From assembly GCF_009189165.1 (NCBI RefSeq), contig NZ_CP045118.1, positions 310,001 through 374,000 of the forward strand: a DNA stretch of 64,000 bases, read 5' to 3'. The notes below the pieces were generated by a model. That model was not told where the DNA came from. It ran no database searches and saw nothing but the letters and a program-made list of their open reading frames with translations. Positions within the stretch are counted from its first letter, which is position 1; each line of letters opens with the position of its first letter. Positions 58,434 to 64,000 of the stretch are shown one piece after another. Both the position numbers and the translations under genes were made by a program. The DNA comes from Pseudomonas sp. SCB32. Lineage in GTDB: Bacteria > Pseudomonadota > Gammaproteobacteria > Pseudomonadales > Pseudomonadaceae.

Positions 58434-60017
58434 TCAGGCCTCCCGCTTCAGCTGGTCGGCCAGGCGCAGGGCCAGGGCGGCGATGCTCAGGGTGCAGTTC
58501 ACCGAGCCGACGGTGGGCATCACGGCGCTGCCGGCGATGAACAGGTTGGGGTGGTCGTGGCTGCGGCAATGGCTGTCCACCACTGAGTCCTTCGGGTCGG
58601 TGCCCATCAGGGTGGTGCCGGTGATGTGGTTGTTGTTGGCGAAATTGTCCTCGAACACCACATCAGTGCCGGCCAGCAGTTTCGCCGCGTGGGTGTATAT
58701 CTCGCGGGTGTGTAGCGCGCTCTTGCGCACGTAGTCGTCCATCGCGTAGGTGAGCTCCGGCTTCGGGATGCCCAGGGCATCGCGCTCGCTGGCGCTGGGG
58801 ACGATGCGGTTCTCCGGGTGCGGGAGGATTTCGTGGAAGCTGTCGAAACGCACGAAGCGCGCGGCGCGGTCGCGGATCTGCGCCTCCAGTTCGCGGCCCA
58901 GCAACAGGGGGCCCTTGCGGATCAGCTCGGCGGTCACCTGGTCGGTGCGCGAGAGATTCGACAGGTGGATCTTCTTGGCGGCGTATTCGCTGCGGAATGC
59001 ACCATCGCGGAAGCCCACCATCGAGGTCATCTCCTGCGGCCCTCGCCCCGGCCAGAGCTTCTCGTTGGCATAGAACTGGACGGCGGTACCGGGGTGGTCC
59101 ATGAGGTTGCGGCCGACCCTGTCCGAGCTGTTGCCAACCTCGGACATCAGCATCAGCTTGGGTGTCTCGATGCCGTTGGCGGCGAGGATGAAGGTACCGC
59201 CTTCGACCCGGGTCTCGTTGCCCTGCGGGTCCTTGTACAGCGCGGCGCTGATCTTGCCGCCGTCACCTTTCTCCAGTTTGAACACCACGGCGTTCTCGAC
59301 CAGCCGCGCGCCAGCGCGTTCGGCCTTCTCGATGTGGACGATGCCGTTGTACATGGCGCCGATGGGGCAGATCGGCATGCAGTTGTTGTTGCCGCAGCAG
59401 GTTGGCCTTTCGTCATAGGGGCGGCTGTTGCGCGCCACCGGCTCGGTGACCACGCGGTAGCCGTTGCCGTTGAGCAGGGTCTTGATGCGCTGTTCGTTCC
59501 ACGACAGCGGCAGGGGCGGCATCGGGTAGGGCTTGCTGCGTGGCGAGCCGAGCTCCTCCTCGCCCGGCCCCCAGACGCCCAGCTCCTCCTCGGCGCGCTG
59601 GTACCAGGGTTCGAGCTCTGCGTATTCCAGGGGCCAGTCGCGGCCCACGCCGTAGAGGCTGAGCAGCTTGAAGTCGTTGGGCAGGAAGCGCCAGGCCGAG
59701 GCCGCCCAGTGCCAGGTGGTGCCGCCGACCACGCGCAGGTACTGCACGTCGTACGGGTGCGTGCCCTTCTGGATCAGGTAGTGGTTGTCCGGGTGGAATT
59801 GCGGATGCGGGGCGTGCGGGCTTGACGGGTAGGCCGCCTGGTTGTCGGATTTGTCCGCCTGGTTGCGGAAGCGCTCGACGATCTCCCAGCGCGCCATGCG
59901 CGGCCCGGCTTCGAGGATCAGCACATCCTTGCCGGCCAGCGCCAGCTGATGGGCGACCAGCGCCCCGGCGACGCCGGAGCCGATCACCACGAAATCCGCG
60001 TGCTGCGTATCGGCCAT
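58434..60017 (-). CDS. GMC-family flavoprotein, gluconate 2-dehydrogenase-like large subunit
   Basis: 527 aa. FVVIGSGVAGALVAHQLALAG binds FAD; later GGTTWHWAA and the C-terminal NNHITGTTLMGTDP..NLFIAGSAVMPTVGSVNCTLSIAALALRLA with catalytic His/Asn region. It oxidises a sugar acid, polyol or related alcohol in the periplasm. It is the middle gene of a small subunit-flavoprotein-cytochrome operon. Which substrate cannot be told from sequence. Confidence 0.9.
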   Translation of the reverse strand: MADTQHADFVVIGSGVAGALVAHQLALAGKDVLILEAGPRMARWEIVERFRNQADKSDNQAAYPSSPHAPHPQFHPDNHYLIQKGTHPYDVQYLRVVGGTTWHWAASAWRFLPNDFKLLSLYGVGRDWPLEYAELEPWYQRAEEELGVWGPGEEELGSPRSKPYPMPPLPLSWNEQRIKTLLNGNGYRVVTEPVARNSRPYDERPTCCGNNNCMPICPIGAMYNGIVHIEKAERAGARLVENAVVFKLEKGDGGKISAALYKDPQGNETRVEGGTFILAANGIETPKLMLMSEVGNSSDRVGRNLMDHPGTAVQFYANEKLWPGRGPQEMTSMVGFRDGAFRSEYAAKKIHLSNLSRTDQVTAELIRKGPLLLGRELEAQIRDRAARFVRFDSFHEILPHPENRIVPSASERDALGIPKPELTYAMDDYVRKSALHTREIYTHAAKLLAGTDVVFEDNFANNNHITGTTLMGTDPKDSVVDSHCRSHDHPNLFIAGSAVMPTVGSVNCTLSIAALALRLADQLKREA

Positions 60018-60019
60018 GC

Positions 60020-60526
60020 TCAGACCTCCCGCTCGGCCGGCTGGGCCGCCCAGAAGCCCGGCTTGTTCGGGCAGTAGCTGCGGATCACCAGCACGTCGTC
60101 CACCGCCTTGAACATCAGCGCCTGCTCATAGGTGATGACGCTGGCGCTGGTGGCCTCGCCGATCTGTCCCAGGTACCAGCCGCCGAGGATCTGCCGGGCC
60201 AGCCACTGCTGGCGTTCGCTCCAGCTGGCCGGTAAGTCGGCCAGGTGCGCCTGCAATTCGGCCAGGCTCTGCCTGAGCGCTGTATCGCGCTGGGCCAGGG
60301 CCTCGAACAGGCGCAGACCGATACGCGGGTCGAGGTTGCTGTGTCCGGTCAGTCGCTGCGACAGGGTCATGAAGCTGGCCAGATCCGCGTCGGCCTGGGG
60401 TGTCAGCGCGGCCAGGGTGCGGGCGCTGGGACTGAGCAGTACGCCACCTACCGCTGCGCCGGCGCAGGCCACCGCCAGCAGGCGGCGGCGGGAAAGGGGA
60501 AACTGCGGCAGTTGAACGTCGGACAT
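60020..60526 (-). CDS. Small (gamma) subunit of the GMC dehydrogenase, Tat signal
   Basis: 168 aa. LSRRRLLAVACAGAAVGG is a twin-arginine signal, so the folded flavoprotein is probably exported with it. The rest matches the gluconate 2-dehydrogenase subunit 3 / sorbitol dehydrogenase small subunit family (ILGGWYLGQIG, AYEQALMF-type TYEQALMFKAVDD). ATG 60526 was chosen over one 8 codons upstream; GAGAGG precedes it. Stop is 2 bp before the flavoprotein gene. Confidence 0.87.
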   Translation of the reverse strand: MSDVQLPQFPLSRRRLLAVACAGAAVGGVLLSPSARTLAALTPQADADLASFMTLSQRLTGHSNLDPRIGLRLFEALAQRDTALRQSLAELQAHLADLPASWSERQQWLARQILGGWYLGQIGEATSASVITYEQALMFKAVDDVLVIRSYCPNKPGFWAAQPAEREV

Positions 60527-60744
60527 GCTGACCTCTCTGGCACCAGGCAAGGGTGGCGGCGCGCGGTCTTGCGCCGCTTGCGTCGTGTCGTTCGGTACTT
60601 GGGGCGGCCACCGGGCCGGCCGGGGTGGCGGGAGTGAGCCGCGCCCCTTAGTATTGCCGCTTGTTCAGATTCTGCAGGCGGGTCGACCCGCCGGCGGTCG
60701 ATTGCGAGCCGCGCCGCAGAGCCTCACCGGATAAGACAGCATCG

Positions 60745-61539
60745 ATGAAACAGTACCTCGACCTCATGCGCCACGTGCGCGAACACGGCACCTTCAAGAG
60801 CGATCGCACCGGCACCGGCACCTACAGCGTGTTCGGCCACCAGATGCGCTTCGACCTGGCCGAAGGCTTCCCGCTGGTGACCACCAAGAAGTGCCACCTC
60901 AAATCGATCATTCACGAGCTGCTGTGGTTCCTCAAAGGGTCGACCAACATCGCCTACCTGAAGGAAAACGGCGTCTCGATCTGGGACGAGTGGGCTGATG
61001 AGAATGGCGACCTGGGCCCGGTCTACGGCTACCAGTGGCGCTCCTGGCCGGCACCGGACGGCCGCCACATCGACCAGATCACCAACCTGATGGCGATGCT
61101 GAAGAGCAACCCGGATTCGCGCCGCCTGATCGTCTCCGCCTGGAACCCGGCGCTGATCGACGAGATGGCCCTGCCGCCGTGCCACGCCCTGTTCCAGTTC
61201 TACGTCGCCGACGGCAAGCTCAGCTGCCAGCTATACCAGCGCTCGGCCGACATCTTCCTCGGCGTACCCTTCAACATCGCCAGCTACGCGCTGCTGACCC
61301 TGATGGTCGCGCAGGTCGCCGGGCTTGCGCCGGGCGAGTTCATCTGGACCGGCGGCGACTGCCACCTGTACGCCAACCACCTGGAACAGACCGACCTGCA
61401 GCTGACCCGCCAGCCGCTGGCGCTGCCCAGCATGAAGATCAATCCTGAGGTGAAGGACCTGTTCGACTTCCGCTTCGAGGACTTCGAACTGGTCGGCTAC
61501 GAGGCGCATCCGCACATCAAGGCGCCGGTCGCTGTCTGA
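60745..61539 (+). CDS. thyA: Thymidylate synthase
   Basis: 264 aa, dUMP + methylene-THF to dTMP. The catalytic Cys is in [13 protein letters not shown] (near residue 146); [11 protein letters not shown] near the N-terminus and [19 protein letters not shown] bind dUMP and folate. Length equals E. coli ThyA. ATG 60745 chosen because the family starts MKQYLDLM; 28 upstream codons rejected. Confidence 0.97.
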   Translation: MKQYLDLMRHVREHGTFKSDRTGTGTYSVFGHQMRFDLAEGFPLVTTKKCHLKSIIHELLWFLKGSTNIAYLKENGVSIWDEWADENGDLGPVYGYQWRSWPAPDGRHIDQITNLMAMLKSNPDSRRLIVSAWNPALIDEMALPPCHALFQFYVADGKLSCQLYQRSADIFLGVPFNIASYALLTLMVAQVAGLAPGEFIWTGGDCHLYANHLEQTDLQLTRQPLALPSMKINPEVKDLFDFRFEDFELVGYEAHPHIKAPVAV

Positions 61540-61554
61540 CCTGTCCTCGATGAA

Positions 61555-61584
61555 GAAAAGGCCGGCGCAATGCCGGCCTTTTTC
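61555..61584 (+). terminator. Rho-independent terminator after thyA
   Basis: GAAAAGGCCGGC / GCCGGCCTTTTT around GCAAT-type loop, with a five-T run. Confidence 0.88.
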
Positions 61585-61603
61585 GTTTCTGAGCAGCCTG
61601 ATT

Positions 61604-61685
61604 CGTAGGAGCGAACCCTGTCCGCGATGTGCAACCGGCTTGCTCGGAGCGGCCGGAAATCGATCGCGGATGAATCCGCTCCTAC
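61604..61685. repeat. REP-like doublet
   Basis: GTAGGAGCGAACCCTGTCCG at the left and CGGATGAATCCGCTCCTACG inverted at the right. Confidence 0.75.
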
Positions 61686-61848
61686 GTGAAGTGATCCTCC
61701 GTGCCTGCCCATTCATTCGGTGAATAAGTGTTTCGCCTGGCGGTACAGGGTTTCATGAATCTGCGGCGCGTTGCTATGCTGCCCCGGCTGGCCGCCGACC
61801 TGCGGCCTACGGAGTTTCCGCAGTACAACCACAAGACCGGGGACCGTC

Positions 61849-63006
61849 ATGCAGCCTTTCAGCTTCGCCACCACTGCACAGATCCTCTGTGAGAGTGGCT
61901 CCGCCGCCCGCCTGGGTGAACTCTGCCGCGAGCGCGGCGCCCAGCGTGTGCTCGTCGTCACCGACCCCGGCATCACCCGCCTGAACATGCTCGACGGCGT
62001 GCTGCCCGGCTTCACTGCGACCGGCGTGGCGGTGGAAGTCTTCGACCAGGTGCTGGCTGATCCGCCGGAAAGCGTGGTGCTGGCCGCCGCCGAGCAGGCG
62101 CGCAGGATGGCTGCGCAACTGGTGATCGGCTTCGGCGGCGGCAGCTCGATGGACGTCGCCAAGCTGGTGGCGCTGCTGGCGCACCCGCTGGCCTCCCAGG
62201 GGCTGAAGGACCTCTTCGGCGTTGGCAACGCCCGTGGCCCGCGCCTGCCGCTGCTGCAGGTACCGACCACCGCCGGTACTGGGTCGGAAGTGACACCCAT
62301 CGCCATCGTCACCACCGGCGAGACCACCAAGATGGGCGTGGTCAGCCCGTACCTGCTGCCGGACCTGGCTGTGCTCGACGCAGACCTGACCCTCGGCCTG
62401 CCGCCGGCGGTCACCGCCGCCACCGGCATCGACGCCATGGTCCACGCCATCGAGGCGTACACCAGCAAGCTGAAGAAGAATCCCCTGTCGGATCTGCTGG
62501 CCCGAGAAGCGCTGCGCCTGCTGGCGCTGAACCTCGACGAAGCGGTGCACAACGGCCGCAACCGCGAGGCGCGCCAGGCCATGCTGCTGGGCGCCTGCAT
62601 GGCCGGACAGGCCTTCGCCAACGCGCCGGTGGCCGCCGTGCACGCGCTGGCCTATCCGCTGGGCGGGCACTTCCACATTCCCCACGGCCTGAGCAACGCA
62701 CTGGTGCTGCCGGAGGTGATCCGCTTCAATGCACCCCGCGCCGGCTTGCTTTATGCCGAACTGGCGCCGCTGCTGCTGGGCGAACGCTTGCGCAATGATG
62801 CCGACCGCACCGAGCAGTTCATCGCCGAGCTGACCCAGCTCAGCCCGCGCTGCGGTCTACCGGCGCGCTTGCGCGATGCCGGCGTGCCGGAAGACAGCCT
62901 GCCGCGCCTGGCCGCTGATGCCATGTTGCAGCAACGCCTGTTGGTGAATAATCCCCGTGAAGTCAGCGAAGCCGACGCGCTGGCCATCTACCGAGCCGCC
63001 TTCTGA
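61849..63006 (+). CDS. Iron-containing (group III) alcohol dehydrogenase
   Basis: 385 aa, NAD(P)-dependent. GFGGGSSMDVAKLVALL and PTTAGTGSEVTP bind the nucleotide; metal ligands are in GIDAMVHAIEAY and AVHALAYPLGGHFHIPHGLSNAL (His-rich). Start ATG 61849 gives the expected MQPFSFATTAQIL. Probably oxidises or reduces short alcohols or aldehydes. The thioesterase starts 7 bp after its stop. Confidence 0.92.
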   Translation: MQPFSFATTAQILCESGSAARLGELCRERGAQRVLVVTDPGITRLNMLDGVLPGFTATGVAVEVFDQVLADPPESVVLAAAEQARRMAAQLVIGFGGGSSMDVAKLVALLAHPLASQGLKDLFGVGNARGPRLPLLQVPTTAGTGSEVTPIAIVTTGETTKMGVVSPYLLPDLAVLDADLTLGLPPAVTAATGIDAMVHAIEAYTSKLKKNPLSDLLAREALRLLALNLDEAVHNGRNREARQAMLLGACMAGQAFANAPVAAVHALAYPLGGHFHIPHGLSNALVLPEVIRFNAPRAGLLYAELAPLLLGERLRNDADRTEQFIAELTQLSPRCGLPARLRDAGVPEDSLPRLAADAMLQQRLLVNNPREVSEADALAIYRAAF

Positions 63007-63013
63007 GAGCCCA

Positions 63014-63448
63014 ATGAGCGAACAGCACCCCAGCCGCGCCGACTACGCGCACTTCCAGCCGATCACCACTCGCTGGCACGACAACGATATCTACGGCCAT
63101 GTGAACAACGTGACCTACTACGGCTTCTTCGACACGGCGGTGAACACCTACCTGATCGAGCGCGGCGGCCTGGATATCCATGACGGCGAGGTGGTGGGCT
63201 TCGTGGTCAGCTCCAGCTGCGACTACTTCGCGCCGGTGGCCTTCCCCGAGCGCATCGAGATCGGCCTGCGGGTCGGCAAGCTGGGCAACAGCTCGGTGCA
63301 ATACGAACTGGCGGTCTTCCGTGCAGGCGAGGATCTGGCCTGCGCCGCGGGGAAGTTCGTGCATGTTTTCGTCGACCGCGCGAGCAACAGCCCGGTGCCG
63401 ATTCCGGCGCCGCTGCGCGAGGCGATGAAAGAGCTTGTGCGGGGCTGA
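63014..63448 (+). CDS. Acyl-CoA thioesterase, 4HBT/YbgC class
   Basis: 144 aa hotdog-fold protein. The active-site segment RWHDNDIYGHVNNVTYYGFFD carries the family Asp and the GHVNN core. It hydrolyses an acyl-CoA, substrate unknown. The 7-bp gap to the alcohol dehydrogenase stop suggests cotranscription. ATG 63014 has GAGAGC before it. Confidence 0.9.
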   Translation: MSEQHPSRADYAHFQPITTRWHDNDIYGHVNNVTYYGFFDTAVNTYLIERGGLDIHDGEVVGFVVSSSCDYFAPVAFPERIEIGLRVGKLGNSSVQYELAVFRAGEDLACAAGKFVHVFVDRASNSPVPIPAPLREAMKELVRG

Positions 63449-63458
63449 TTCGCTCCCT

Positions 63459-63556
63459 GTAGGAGCGGGCCATGCCCGCGATCGCGCCCATGGGGCGCTC
63501 CTACAGGTATGCGCCGACGTTCCGCTTCCGTAGGAGCGGACCTTGTCCGCGAAATC
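63459..63556. repeat. REP-like units after the thioesterase gene
   Basis: A doublet GTAGGAGCGGGCCATGCCCG / GGGGCGCTCCTAC at 63459-63505, then GTAGGAGCGGACCTTGTCCG at 63529; a further decayed unit is near 63597. Confidence 0.7.
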
Positions 63557-63632
63557 CTTCGCGGATGGCGCTTCTCCCGAAGGAGCGCGCGCCTGCATAG
63601 GAGCGCCCTCCGTCCGCGGTTGGCGCTGCGCA

Positions 63633-63992
63633 TCACCACCCCATCGGATAATGCTCGATCCGGCACGGCCGGCTGTTGCCGTCGCCCTTGCAGATACCGT
63701 CCAGGTACTGATAGCGCATCCGTACCCGCTCGCCCGGCCTGGGCCAGTGCTTGCGCGCAATCATGCTCTGGTAGTCGGCGCTCTCCGGGGCAAAGGCGAT
63801 CACCTCGCCGCGAATCGGGCACTCGGCTGTCGACGTCTGTGCCTGCACCGACTCGACCCGGCCCTTGAGCCCCGGATAGGGTTGGGTCACCTGCTCGGTG
63901 ATTTCCACCTCCATCCGGCAGATCTGCCAATTCCCCGCGTGAGCGCAGGACACCACGAACAGGGACGGGAGCAGCCAGGCAGCAATCTTCAC
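63633..63992 (-). CDS. Secreted protein of unknown function (start near window edge)
   Basis: 119 aa from GTG 63992. MKIAAWLLPSLFVVSCAHAG is a signal peptide. The mature part has four Cys (near residues 25, 58, 100 and 109), likely two disulfides, and a VRMRYQYLDG core. The start has only 8 bases of upstream sequence in the window, so a further upstream start is possible, though the signal peptide fits this one. Not recognised as a named family. Confidence 0.65.
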   Translation of the reverse strand: MKIAAWLLPSLFVVSCAHAGNWQICRMEVEITEQVTQPYPGLKGRVESVQAQTSTAECPIRGEVIAFAPESADYQSMIARKHWPRPGERVRMRYQYLDGICKGDGNSRPCRIEHYPMGW

Positions 63993-64000
63993 GTCGAGAA

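Larger units (their letters stand above)
61540..61848. other. 309-bp gap after thyA
   Basis: Contains the thyA terminator (61555-61584) and a REP-like doublet (61604-61685); the last ~160 bases are the leader of the alcohol dehydrogenase gene, in which no promoter could be fixed. Confidence 0.65.

Overview
The window is high-GC gammaproteobacterial DNA that reads as a Pseudomonas chromosome, most like the P. aeruginosa / P. nitroreducens / P. citronellolis group. The gene order hemB-ppk-ppx-trxA-rho-ubiD, then zapA-6S RNA-5-formyl-THF cyclo-ligase, pepP-ubiH-ubiI and gcvT-gcvH-gcvP follows, as far as I remember it, the P. aeruginosa PAO1 block around PA5213-PA5252. GTAGGAGCG-type palindromes typical of pseudomonads occur in most intergenic gaps. 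No tRNA, rRNA, prophage, IS element or CRISPR array was seen.

Layout. 1-8.9 kb: a 5'-truncated ABC-F ATPase, a TerC membrane protein, a LysE exporter, a cytochrome c-FTR1 iron permease behind a promoter with a Fur-like site, a YaiI protein, ElbB, a sterol-desaturase-type hydroxylase and a DedA protein. 9.1-18.9 kb: housekeeping block hemB, ppk, ppx, trxA, rho, ubiD and a ferredoxin-flavin reductase. 19.1-28.8 kb: an apparent accessory module. It has a LysR regulator divergent from a PotABCD-type ABC importer, then an amidase, malonyl-CoA decarboxylase and malonyl-CoA synthetase. The importer-to-synthetase genes lie between two copies of one ~85-bp inverted repeat. 29.5-36.3 kb: a quinone oxidoreductase, a FliL-like protein and a YhiI/RbbA/YhhJ-type export system.

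36.3-46 kb: a CHASE-PAS-GGDEF cyclase, an EVE protein, an unlabelled 43-aa membrane peptide, 5-formyl-THF cyclo-ligase, 6S RNA, zapA and a ZapB-like coiled coil; on the other strand a YgfB protein, pepP, ubiH and ubiI. 45.2-53 kb: an iron-type binding protein and permease without an ATPase, split by a small secreted-protein gene, then the glycine cleavage operon. 53.8-64 kb: two tandem DUF2388-like secreted proteins, an eight-haem TPR cytochrome, a three-subunit GMC/cytochrome c dehydrogenase, thyA, an Fe-dependent alcohol dehydrogenase, a 4HBT thioesterase and a secreted protein cut near the window edge.

Most interesting features: (1) two diverged copies, 24 kb apart, of a ~300-bp intergenic element with conserved stems, compensatory changes and a terminal hexanucleotide array; (2) a second family of intergenic cruciforms sharing one architecture while their stems differ; (3) the transporter-amidase-malonate module, which suggests use of a malonic-acid amide or malonyl conjugate; (4) 6S RNA whose 3' end supplies the only ribosome-binding-like sequence of the next gene and decides its start.
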